From: Candidatus Gemmiger faecavium
GTDB lineage: Bacteria > Bacillota > Clostridia > Oscillospirales > Ruminococcaceae
DNA length: 64,000 nt
Direction: 5' to 3'
NCBI GenBank assembly: GCA_019114415.1
Contig: DXFO01000040.1
Location: forward strand, 95,870-159,869
A program made the position numbers and the translations under genes. The notes under the pieces were generated by a model, which saw only the letters and a list, made by a program, of their open reading frames with translations, was not told the DNA's origin and searched no databases. Positions 17,577 to 26,466 of this stretch are shown here, in pieces. How positions within the stretch are numbered: the stretch's first letter is position 1; every line of letters begins with the position of its first letter.

Positions 17577-19124
17577 ATGGCGCAGACGCAGTATGCGATC
17601 CGTCTTGAACACGTAACCAAAACCTTTGGCGGCGTTGCGGCCAACCAGGACATCTCCATGCAGATCCGCCGCGGCGAGATCCTGTCTCTCCTGGGCGAGA
17701 ACGGCAGCGGCAAGACGACGCTGATGAATATGATCGCCGGCATCTACTATCCCGACGAGGGGCAGATCTACGTCAACGATCAGCTGGCGGACATCCGCTC
17801 TCCCCGGGACGCGCTGGCCCTGGGCATCGGCATGATCCATCAGCACTTCAAACTGGTGGACGTGTTCACGGCAGTGGAGAACATTGCCCTGGGCCTGCCC
17901 AAGGGTGAGCGCTTCGACCTGCGCCGGGTGCGGGACAAGGCCCGCGCCATCTGCGAAAAATACCAGTTTGCCCTGGATCTGGACCAGAAAGTCTATGAGA
18001 TGAGCGTCAGCCAGAAGCAGACGCTGGAGATCGTCAAGGTGCTGTTCCGCGGGGCCGACATCCTGATCCTGGACGAGCCCACCGCCGTCCTGACCCCTCA
18101 GGAGACCGAGCGCCTGTTTGACGTCATGCGCAACATGCGCGCCGACGGCAAGGCGGTCATCATCATCACCCACAAACTCCACGAAGTGCTGGAGATCAGC
18201 GACCGGGTCGCCATTCTGCGCCGGGGCACCTATGTGGGCGACGTGCTCACCTCCGAAGCCACCGAGGCCAGCCTGACCGAGATGATGGTGGGCAAAAAGG
18301 TGGAGCTGGACATCGAGCGCCCCGAGCCGAAGGACCCCATCCGCCGTCTGGCCATCAAGGACCTGACCGTCTACAACTCCGAGGGCGTCAAGGTGCTGGA
18401 CGACGTCAGTTTCGACGCTTACGGCGGCGAGATCCTGGGCATTGCGGGCATTTCCGGCAACGGCCAGAAAGAGCTGCTGGAGGCCATTGCCGGCCTGCAG
18501 CACGCGGCCCCCGGCTCCGACATCAAGTTCTTCCCGCCGGAGCAGGAGCACGAGCCCATGGAACTGCTGGGCAAGAGCCCCCGCGCCATCAACGAGGCGG
18601 GCGTCCACCTGTCCTTCGTGCCGGAGGACCGCCTGGGCATGGGTCTGGTCGGCTCCATGGGCATGACCGACAACATGATGCTCAAGAGCTACGACGCCGG
18701 TCATTCCCCCCTGGTCAACCGCAAAGCTCCCCAGGAACTGGCCGAAGAGATCAAGGAAGAGCTGGGCGTCGTGACCCCCGACCTGAATACGCCGGTCTCC
18801 CGCCTGTCGGGCGGCAACGTCCAGAAAGTTCTGGTCGGCCGCGAGATCGCCGCATCTCCCATTGTGCTGATGACCGCCTACGCAGTGCGCGGCCTGGACA
18901 TCAACACCTCCTATACCATTTACCGCCTGCTCAATGAGCAGAAAAAGAAGGGCGTCGCCGTGCTGTATGTGGGCGAGGATCTTGACGTCCTGATCCAGCT
19001 GTGCGACCGGATCCTGGTGCTGTGCGGCGGCCGTGTCAACGGAATTCTGGACGGCCGCACCGCCACCAAGGAGGAAGTGGGCCTGCGCATGACCAACCTT
19101 GTAAAGGAGGACGCCGAGCAATGA
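17577..19124 (+). CDS. ABC transporter ATP-binding protein, two NBDs (nucleoside/BMP type)
   Basis: Walker A GENGSGKTTLMNM, ILILDEPTAVLTPQE; second NBD GISGNGQKELLEAIAGL, LSGGNVQKVLVGRE. Confidence 0.95.
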   Translation: MAQTQYAIRLEHVTKTFGGVAANQDISMQIRRGEILSLLGENGSGKTTLMNMIAGIYYPDEGQIYVNDQLADIRSPRDALALGIGMIHQHFKLVDVFTAVENIALGLPKGERFDLRRVRDKARAICEKYQFALDLDQKVYEMSVSQKQTLEIVKVLFRGADILILDEPTAVLTPQETERLFDVMRNMRADGKAVIIITHKLHEVLEISDRVAILRRGTYVGDVLTSEATEASLTEMMVGKKVELDIERPEPKDPIRRLAIKDLTVYNSEGVKVLDDVSFDAYGGEILGIAGISGNGQKELLEAIAGLQHAAPGSDIKFFPPEQEHEPMELLGKSPRAINEAGVHLSFVPEDRLGMGLVGSMGMTDNMMLKSYDAGHSPLVNRKAPQELAEEIKEELGVVTPDLNTPVSRLSGGNVQKVLVGREIAASPIVLMTAYAVRGLDINTSYTIYRLLNEQKKKGVAVLYVGEDLDVLIQLCDRILVLCGGRVNGILDGRTATKEEVGLRMTNLVKEDAEQ

Positions 19125-20227
19125 CAAAAGCCACACAGCCGGTACATGAGCCGCTTTTGCGCATCGCCAAGCGGGACGGCATCCCGTTCAGTAAAAAGGT
19201 GCTCATCCGCGCCGTCGCCATTCTGCTGGCGCTGGTGGTGGATGCCCTGTTCATCTTCTTCGTCACGGGTCTGAACCCGCTGGCCGTCTACGGTGTCATG
19301 TATCAGGGCACCTTTGCCACGTCGGTGCGGTTCTCCTGGGCTATGCGCGACCTTGCCACGCTGCTGTGCGTGGGCATCGCCCTGGCGCCCGCTTTCAAGA
19401 TGCGTTTCTGGAACATCGGCGCCGAGGGCCAGGTGCTCATCGGCGGCATGGCCACCGCCCTGACCATGGTCTATCTGGGTTCCAGCCTGCCCGCACCCCT
19501 GCTGTTTCTGGCCATGTTCGTGGCTTCCACCGCAGCGGGCGCTCTGTGGGGCTTTATTCCCGCCTGGTTCAAGTCCCGCTGGAACACCAACGAGACGCTG
19601 TTCACCCTGATGATGAACTACGTCGCCACCAGCATCGTCGCCTGCCTGACCAACATCATGCGCGGGCAGGCTTCCAGCCTGGGCACCCTCAACAAGGCCA
19701 CCAAGGCCGGCTGGTTCCCCGTTCTGTTCGGCCAGCGCTACACCATCAACGTCATCGTTGTTCTGGTGCTGACCTTTGCCATGTACGCCTACCTCAAATA
19801 CTCCAAGCACGGCTATGAGATCGCCGTCGTGGGCGAGAGCGAGAACACCGCCCGCTATGCCGGCATCAATGTCCGCCGCGTCATGATCCGCACCATGCTG
19901 ATCTCCGGCGCCATCTGCGGCCTGTGCGGCTTTTTGATCGTGGCCGGCAAGGACCAGACCATCTCCACCACCTCGGCGGGCGGCCGCGGCTTTACCGCCA
20001 TTATCGTGGCGTGGCTGGCCAAGTTCAACACCTTCTATATGGCGCTGATCTCCTTCCTGCTGGTATTCCTGGAGCGCGGTGCGTCCGAGATTGCCTCGGC
20101 GTACAGCCTGAACGAGTATGCCGCCGACATCATCACCGGCATCATCCTGTTCTTCATCCTGGGCAGCGAGTTCTTTATCAACTACCGCGTGGTACGCCGC
20201 GGCGAGACGCACAAGGAGGGAAAGTGA
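19121..20227 (+). CDS. ABC transporter permease (nucleoside/BMP type)
   Basis: APAFKMRFWNIGAEGQVLIGG; start overlaps previous stop. Confidence 0.93.
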   Translation: MTKATQPVHEPLLRIAKRDGIPFSKKVLIRAVAILLALVVDALFIFFVTGLNPLAVYGVMYQGTFATSVRFSWAMRDLATLLCVGIALAPAFKMRFWNIGAEGQVLIGGMATALTMVYLGSSLPAPLLFLAMFVASTAAGALWGFIPAWFKSRWNTNETLFTLMMNYVATSIVACLTNIMRGQASSLGTLNKATKAGWFPVLFGQRYTINVIVVLVLTFAMYAYLKYSKHGYEIAVVGESENTARYAGINVRRVMIRTMLISGAICGLCGFLIVAGKDQTISTTSAGGRGFTAIIVAWLAKFNTFYMALISFLLVFLERGASEIASAYSLNEYAADIITGIILFFILGSEFFINYRVVRRGETHKEGK

Positions 20228-20228
20228 C

Positions 20229-21218
20229 ATGAGCAGTCTGATCGCATGGATCCTGCGCGCGATCCCCTTTGGCACCATCATCATGTACGGCGCTCTGGGT
20301 GAGATCGTCACCGAAAAGTCCGGCAACCTGAACCTGGGCGTGCCCGGCATCATGTATCTGGGCGGCTTTGCGGGCTTTGCCAGCGCCTACTACTACGAAA
20401 ACCTGACCGAAAATCCCAGCGCGGTGGTCTGCGTCATTCTGGCGCTGGTCTGCGCCATCCTGGCCTCCACTCTGGGCGGTCTGATCTACGCTTTCCTCAC
20501 CATCACCCTGCGGGCCAACCAGAACGTTACCGGTCTTGCCCTGACCACCTTCGGCATGGGCGTGGCCAACTTCTTCGGCGTGTTCATCCTCAACGGTTCC
20601 AGCTACAGCGCCGCGCCCCTGGCCAACAAGGCGTTTGCTGCCAAGATCCCCGTCCTGTCCGAGCTGGGCGTGGTGGGCCAGGTGGTGTTCTCCTACGGTT
20701 TCCTGGCCTACGCGGTCATCGTGCTGGCCATCCTGCTGTTCTGGTTCTTCTCCCGCACCCGCGTGGGTCTGAACCTGCGCGCCGTGGGTGAAAACCCCGC
20801 CACCGCCGATGCCGCCGGCATCAACGTCACCCGCTACAAGTACGTTGCCACCCTGTGCGGCGCTGCCATCAGCGGTGTGGGCGGCCTGTACTACGTTCTG
20901 GACTACAACCAGGGCATCTGGGCCACCACCGAGCAGATCGAGGCTCTGGGCTGGCTGGCCGTGGCGCTGGTCATCTTCACCACCTGGAAGCCCCTCAACG
21001 CCATCTGGGGCGCATACCTGTTCGGCATGCTGTACTGGCTGTACCAGTTCCTGCCCAGCCTGCTGGGCATTTCGGTCCCCAGCTACGCCACCGACCTCAT
21101 CCAGATGGTCCCCTACGTGGTCACCATCCTGGTGCTGATCGTGGTGTCCCTGCGCCGCAAAAAGGAAAATCAGCCCCCCGCCAGCCTGGGCATTGCCTAC
21201 TTCCGCGAGGAACGCTGA
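20229..21218 (+). CDS. ABC transporter permease (nucleoside/BMP type)
   Basis: GALGEIVTEKSGNLNLGVPGIMYLGGFAGF, LTTFGMGVANFFGV, LRAVGENPATADAAGINV. Confidence 0.93.
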   Translation: MSSLIAWILRAIPFGTIIMYGALGEIVTEKSGNLNLGVPGIMYLGGFAGFASAYYYENLTENPSAVVCVILALVCAILASTLGGLIYAFLTITLRANQNVTGLALTTFGMGVANFFGVFILNGSSYSAAPLANKAFAAKIPVLSELGVVGQVVFSYGFLAYAVIVLAILLFWFFSRTRVGLNLRAVGENPATADAAGINVTRYKYVATLCGAAISGVGGLYYVLDYNQGIWATTEQIEALGWLAVALVIFTTWKPLNAIWGAYLFGMLYWLYQFLPSLLGISVPSYATDLIQMVPYVVTILVLIVVSLRRKKENQPPASLGIAYFREER

Positions 21219-21371
21219 ACCTTTTCCCCGGGGCTTTTGCACCCGGGTCACGGCATCTCCGGTCCCCTTGACCGGGGATTTGCAGCGCGTCAGGAAACCC
21301 GATACGCTGCAAAAAAGAACAACGGTCCCGCACGGCTTTTACCTGGCGGATTTTGTTCTTCAACAGTCTGC

Positions 21372-21402
21372 AACGGCTCTGCTTCGGCAGGGCCGTTTTT
21401 TG
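21372..21402 (+). terminator. terminator downstream of BMP operon
   Basis: aacggctctg cttcgg cagggccgtttttt. Confidence 0.85.
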
Positions 21403-21425
21403 TGTGCAGGGGAGACAGACTTCGA

Positions 21426-21480
21426 TTGACATTGACCCCCATTGTGCTATACTTAAAAAGCCGACCGACCGGTCGGTCGG
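21426..21480 (+). promoter_or_regulatory. promoter plus operator of RND efflux operon
   Basis: TTGACA(21426)-N16-TATACT(21448-21453), then perfect palindrome CCGACCGACCGGTCGGTCGG 21461-21480. Confidence 0.85.
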
Positions 21481-21561
21481 AAAATTCGGAAAGAAAGATC
21501 TCCGGGTTCTGCGGCGTCAGAGCAGTACCCGGGTAAAAGTACAGCTGCCGCAAAAATGTCC

Positions 21562-21604
21562 CCGCAAAATTGCCCTGCATGGCTTTTGCGGTTTTCTTTT
21601 TTTG
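21562..21604 (+). terminator. leader terminator upstream of RND gene
   Basis: CCGCAAAA...TTTTGCGG followed by TTTTCTTTTTTT. Confidence 0.65.
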
Positions 21605-21633
21605 GCGGCACTGCGCGGAAAAGAAGGTATCCT

Positions 21634-24600
21634 ATGTCGAAATACAGTGTGAAAAAGCCGTTCACTGTGCTGGTGGGGGTCGTTCTGGTCCTGGTTTTGG
21701 GCGTTGTCAGCCTGCTGGGCATGAACACCGACCTGCTGCCCAGCTTTACGCTGCCCTATCTGGTGGTGGTGACCACCTATCCCGGCGCAAGCCCGGAAAA
21801 GGTGGAGGAAGAACTGACCCGCCCGCTGGAGAGCAGCCTTGGCACTGTCAACGGCGTGGAGAACGTGACCAGCACCAGCAGCGAGAACTTCAGCATGGTC
21901 ATGCTGGAGTTTGCCGAGGATACCGACATGGACAGCGCCATGGTCAAGACCAGCACGGCCCTCAACCAGCTGGCGGACACTCTGCCGGAAAGCTCTGGCA
22001 CGCCCATGCTGATGGAGATCACCCCCGACATGATGGCTACCGAGTACATCGCGGTGGACAAGGAGGATATGGACATCTATGACCTGTCCGCCTACGTGGA
22101 GGAGACGGTGGTCCCCACCCTGGAGCGAGTGAACGGTGTGGCCAGTGTTTCGGCCACCGGTCTCATTGAACAGATGGTGGAGGTGCGCCTGGACCAGCAA
22201 AAGATCGACGAGGTCGATGACCGGCTGCTGGTGCAGGTCAGCGACCGTCTGGCCGAGGCCAAGCAGAAGCTGGACGACGCCCGCAAGGAACTGGAGGACA
22301 GCGAGGATGCCCTGGTCACCGGCCAGGCGGAGCTGGATGCCAACCGCGCCGATCTGGAAGCGGGCCGGCAGGAACTTGCCGACCAGCAGGCGCAGACTTC
22401 CGAAGAACTGGCAAAGGCCAGTCAGCAGCTGGACGAAGCCGTTGCCAAGGTGACGGCCCTGACCACCCAGCTGGAGACGGCCCAGGCGTTGCAGAAAGCC
22501 CTGCAGGATGAACTGAACGGCTATCTGGACGGCAGCGAGGCCGAGTACCAGAAGATCAGCGAACTGCTGGCCAAAATGGATACCGACATTGACACCATTC
22601 TGAGCAGTGACGAGGCCTTCCAGGCGTTTCTGGACCAGGTCAACGCCTATCTGGACCAGCTGCAGGGCGCGCTGCCCACTCCCAAGCCGGGAGAGGAACC
22701 GACCCTGCCGGATATTTCCCTGACAGAGGAGGAACTGACCTACCTGCTGACCCTCACCCAGGACGGCCTTGCCGAACTGCAGAAGATCCATGCCCGGGTG
22801 GGAGAACTGCGTGACCAGCTGGCGGCGCTGCCCGATCAGCTGGCCCAGCTGGAAGCGGCCAAAGCTGCCGCCGAGAGCAACATGCAGAAACTGCGGGACG
22901 CCTATACCCAGCTGGAACAGGGCAAGATCGCGGCGGCTGCCGGGTTTGGCAGCGGCGACGCCCAGCTTGCCTACGGCCAGGCAGCGCTGGAGAGCGTCCA
23001 GTCCCAGCTGGACAGCGGCAAGGAACAGCTGGAGAGCGGCCGGGAACAGCTGGATGAAGCCTACGCCGAGTACGAGGACGCCCGGGAGGAAGCCCTCTCC
23101 AAAGCCAACCTGGACCAGCTGCTGGACATTTCCACTCTGGCCCAGCTGATCGCGGCGCAGAACTTCTCCATGCCTGCCGGGTACATTCAGGACGGCGACG
23201 AGCAGTATCTGCTCAAGGTCGGGGATACCTTTGAGAGTGTGGACGAGCTTTCGGGCGCGCTGCTGTGCAACATGGAAGGCATCGGCGACGTGCGCCTGTC
23301 CGACGTAGCCCAGATCACCGTCATTGACAACGCGGGGGAGACCTATGGCCGGGTGGACGGCAACCAGGCAGTGCTTCTGTCGGTGTTCAAAAGTTCCACC
23401 GCCAGCACCAGTGCCGTTTCGGATGCCTGCAACGCGGCGCTGGAAGAAATGACCGCCGCCGATCCCACCCTGCATCTGACCCCCATCATGGACCAGGGCG
23501 ATTACATCCGCCTCATCCTGGACAGCGTCATGACCAACCTCATCGGCGGCGCCATCCTGGCCATCGTGGTGCTGGCTCTGTTCCTCAAGGACCTGCGGCC
23601 CACCCTGGTCGTTGCGGTCAGCATCCCTCTGAGCGTGCTGTTTGCCATTGTGCTCATGTACTTTACCGGCATCAGTCTGAACATGATCAGCCTGTCCGGC
23701 CTGGCGCTGGGCATCGGCATGCTGGTGGACAACTCCATCGTCGTCATTGAAAATATCTACCGCCTGCGCAATGCGGGCGTCCCCGCACCCCGCGCCGCGG
23801 TGCAGGGCGCAAGGCAGATGTCCGGCGCCATCATTTCCTCTACTCTGACCACCGTCTGCGTCTTTCTGCCCCTGCTGTTCACCGACGGCCTGACCCGGGA
23901 ACTGCTGAGCGACATGGCGCTGACCATCGCATACAGCCTGTTTGCCTCCCTCATCGTGGCATTGACCGTGGTCCCGGCGGCAGGCAGCACGCTGCTCAGC
24001 CGGGTACATCCCCAGCGGCATCCTCTGTTTGACCGGATGCTGAAAGGCTACGACCGCATGCTGCGCTTCTGCCTGCGGGTCAAGGTGGTGCCCCTGGGCC
24101 TGGCGGTCGTATTGCTGGCCGGTTCGGTGTGGCAGGTCACCCGCATGGGCCTGGTCATGATCCCCGAGATCGGCTCCAACCAGATGTCCATGACCATGTC
24201 CGTTCCCGAAGATACCGAGCCGGAGGACGCCTTTGCCATGGCCGACCAGGTCATGGAGCGGGTGTCCGGCATCGAGGGCATCGACACGGTGGGCGCTATG
24301 TCCAGCTCCTCCATGACCACCGCCTTTGCGGGATTGTCCGACACGACCGGGCAGGATCTGACCAACTTCAGCTATTATCTGCTGCTCACCGATGAGGGCA
24401 GCCGCGACCAGGCCCGCATCCGGGACGAGATCACCGCCCAGACCGCCGACCTGAACTGCGAGGTGGAGGTCTCCTCCTCCTCGGCGGCCGACCTGTCGGC
24501 GCTCAGCGGCAGCGGCGTCCAGGTCAATATTTACGGCGACGATCTGGACGATCTGCTCCAGGCCAGCGAACAGGTCATGGCCGAACTGCAGACCATTGAC

Positions 24601-25728
24601 GGCATCGGAGAACTCTCCAACGGCCAGGAGGAAGGCGAGAGGGAGATCCGTGTGGTGGTGGACAAGGACAAGGCCATGCGCCTTGGCCTGACCGTGGCCC
24701 AGGTATATGTCGAGCTGGCCCAGGCCCTGACCAGCGAGACGGTCTCCACCTCCCTGACGGTGGGGGACGATACCTATACGGTGGAGATCGTGGACACCGA
24801 GAGCGTCCCCCAGCTGAACGACATTTTCAATTATCCGTTTGAGACCACCAAGATGGACGAGGAGGGCAACTCCACCACCGAGACCCATACCCTGGGCGAG
24901 TTCGCCACCCGCAGCGAGGCCGCCGGCATGGCCAGCATCCAGCGTGAAAACCAGAGCCGGTATATCTCGGTCACGTCGGTCACGGAGGAGGGCTACAACA
25001 CCTCCCTGCTGGCGCGGCAGGCTACGGAAAAGCTGCAGAATCTGTCTCTGCCCCAGGGCTGCACCTGGGAGCTGACCGGCGAGAGCACCCAGGTGAACGA
25101 GATGGTCTCCCAGATGGCCCAGATGCTTCTGCTGGCGCTGGTCCTGATCTATCTGGTCATGGTGGCCCAGTTCCAGAGCCTGCTGTCTCCCTTTATTGTT
25201 CTGTTCACGGTGCCGCTGGCCTTTACCGGCGGTATGATCGCTCTGGTGCTGTCCGGGGAGGATCTGTCCATCATGTCGCTGATGGGCTTTTTGGTGCTCA
25301 TGGGCGTGGTCGTCAACAACGGCATCGTCTTTGTGGACTATACCAACCAGCTGCGCCAGGGCGGACTGGAACGCCGGGAAGCTCTGGTGGCCACCGGCAA
25401 GACCCGTATGCGCCCCATCCTGATGACAACCCTGACCACCGTGCTTGCCATGGTGACCATGCTGTTCAGCACCGACCCCGGCAGCGAGCTGGGCCGGGGT
25501 ATGGCCATTGTCATCATCGGCGGCCTGGTCTATGCCACGCTGATGACGCTGTTTGTGGTGCCGGTCATTTATGACCTGCTGTTCCGCCGCGCGCCGCGGG
25601 ACGTGGACGTGGGCGACGACGGCATGGATGACCTGCCCGATGACGCCGCCCAGTACCTGGCGGCCATGGCGGCCGAAAACGCCGCCGCAGGGGATGCTGC
25701 TGTGGAAGGAGGACAACCCATATGCTGA
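21634..25728 (+). CDS. RND family efflux permease (HAE1/MMPL-like) with coiled-coil insertion
   Basis: RND motifs GLALGIGMLVDNSIVVIENIYR and FIVLFTVPLAFTGGMIAL..VVVNNGIVFVDY; heptad-rich region about residues 220-520. Confidence 0.93.
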   Translation: MSKYSVKKPFTVLVGVVLVLVLGVVSLLGMNTDLLPSFTLPYLVVVTTYPGASPEKVEEELTRPLESSLGTVNGVENVTSTSSENFSMVMLEFAEDTDMDSAMVKTSTALNQLADTLPESSGTPMLMEITPDMMATEYIAVDKEDMDIYDLSAYVEETVVPTLERVNGVASVSATGLIEQMVEVRLDQQKIDEVDDRLLVQVSDRLAEAKQKLDDARKELEDSEDALVTGQAELDANRADLEAGRQELADQQAQTSEELAKASQQLDEAVAKVTALTTQLETAQALQKALQDELNGYLDGSEAEYQKISELLAKMDTDIDTILSSDEAFQAFLDQVNAYLDQLQGALPTPKPGEEPTLPDISLTEEELTYLLTLTQDGLAELQKIHARVGELRDQLAALPDQLAQLEAAKAAAESNMQKLRDAYTQLEQGKIAAAAGFGSGDAQLAYGQAALESVQSQLDSGKEQLESGREQLDEAYAEYEDAREEALSKANLDQLLDISTLAQLIAAQNFSMPAGYIQDGDEQYLLKVGDTFESVDELSGALLCNMEGIGDVRLSDVAQITVIDNAGETYGRVDGNQAVLLSVFKSSTASTSAVSDACNAALEEMTAADPTLHLTPIMDQGDYIRLILDSVMTNLIGGAILAIVVLALFLKDLRPTLVVAVSIPLSVLFAIVLMYFTGISLNMISLSGLALGIGMLVDNSIVVIENIYRLRNAGVPAPRAAVQGARQMSGAIISSTLTTVCVFLPLLFTDGLTRELLSDMALTIAYSLFASLIVALTVVPAAGSTLLSRVHPQRHPLFDRMLKGYDRMLRFCLRVKVVPLGLAVVLLAGSVWQVTRMGLVMIPEIGSNQMSMTMSVPEDTEPEDAFAMADQVMERVSGIEGIDTVGAMSSSSMTTAFAGLSDTTGQDLTNFSYYLLLTDEGSRDQARIRDEITAQTADLNCEVEVSSSSAADLSALSGSGVQVNIYGDDLDDLLQASEQVMAELQTIDGIGELSNGQEEGEREIRVVVDKDKAMRLGLTVAQVYVELAQALTSETVSTSLTVGDDTYTVEIVDTESVPQLNDIFNYPFETTKMDEEGNSTTETHTLGEFATRSEAAGMASIQRENQSRYISVTSVTEEGYNTSLLARQATEKLQNLSLPQGCTWELTGESTQVNEMVSQMAQMLLLALVLIYLVMVAQFQSLLSPFIVLFTVPLAFTGGMIALVLSGEDLSIMSLMGFLVLMGVVVNNGIVFVDYTNQLRQGGLERREALVATGKTRMRPILMTTLTTVLAMVTMLFSTDPGSELGRGMAIVIIGGLVYATLMTLFVVPVIYDLLFRRAPRDVDVGDDGMDDLPDDAAQYLAAMAAENAAAGDAAVEGGQPIC

Positions 25729-26339
25729 AAGAAGAGGAACGCCGGGAACGGGAACAGGCCATCTACCGGGCCGTGCTGCGGCTGGCAGGCAGCGGCGCCG
25801 ACATTTCCCGCCTGCGGGTGCAGGAGATCGCCGCCGAAGCCGGCATGGGCAAAGGCACGGTGTACGAATACTTTGCCTCCAAGGATGAGATCCTGCACAG
25901 AATGACCTCCTACTGTATGGACAGTGAATTGTCCCGGGTGGAGGAACTGCTTGATCGCTGTACCACGCTGGACCGGGTGGAGCAGGCAATGACCGAGTAT
26001 CTGCTGGACATGCACCGGACCCGGGGTGAAGTCTATTGGGTGCTTTCCCGGGCGCTGGCGGCCAAGGGCAGAAAATATCCCTGCACCTGGTCCCGTCTGC
26101 TGCGCGGGCGTCTGGAAAAATGCCTGAACCGTATGGTGGAGCGTTTGCAGAAGGCAGGGGAGATCGACCCTGCCCTGGATGCAGGATACTGTGTGTTTGT
26201 GCTGATCTCGGTCTTTATGATGCACGCCGTGGAGTTGGGCGTCCATGATGAACAAGGCCCGGCGGCGGAGGCGGTTTCGGCAAATGCACGGCGGATGCTG
26301 TCCCGTGCGCTGCGCCCCATGCCCGGAAATGACTTGTAA
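25722..26339 (+). CDS. TetR/AcrR family transcriptional regulator
   Basis: N-terminal HTH RVQEIAAEAGMGKGTVYEYFASKDEIL; start overlaps RND stop. Confidence 0.92.
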   Translation: MLKEEERREREQAIYRAVLRLAGSGADISRLRVQEIAAEAGMGKGTVYEYFASKDEILHRMTSYCMDSELSRVEELLDRCTTLDRVEQAMTEYLLDMHRTRGEVYWVLSRALAAKGRKYPCTWSRLLRGRLEKCLNRMVERLQKAGEIDPALDAGYCVFVLISVFMMHAVELGVHDEQGPAAEAVSANARRMLSRALRPMPGNDL

Positions 26340-26466
26340 AACTTTGGTTTGGGAAGAGACTTTCATCATTCTTCCATACTATTTTCATTTTTGCGCGGTA
26401 AAATTGTAACCGAGTCAGGCCATGGCATGCATGGCCGGTCCCAGACAAAGAGAGGCAGGAAATCAT

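Noticed and set aside
21517-25989. 1490-aa minus-strand ORF opposite the RND gene
   Set aside because: Low-complexity H/G/Q/A-rich translation antisense to a clear RND protein; typical GC-rich shadow ORF.
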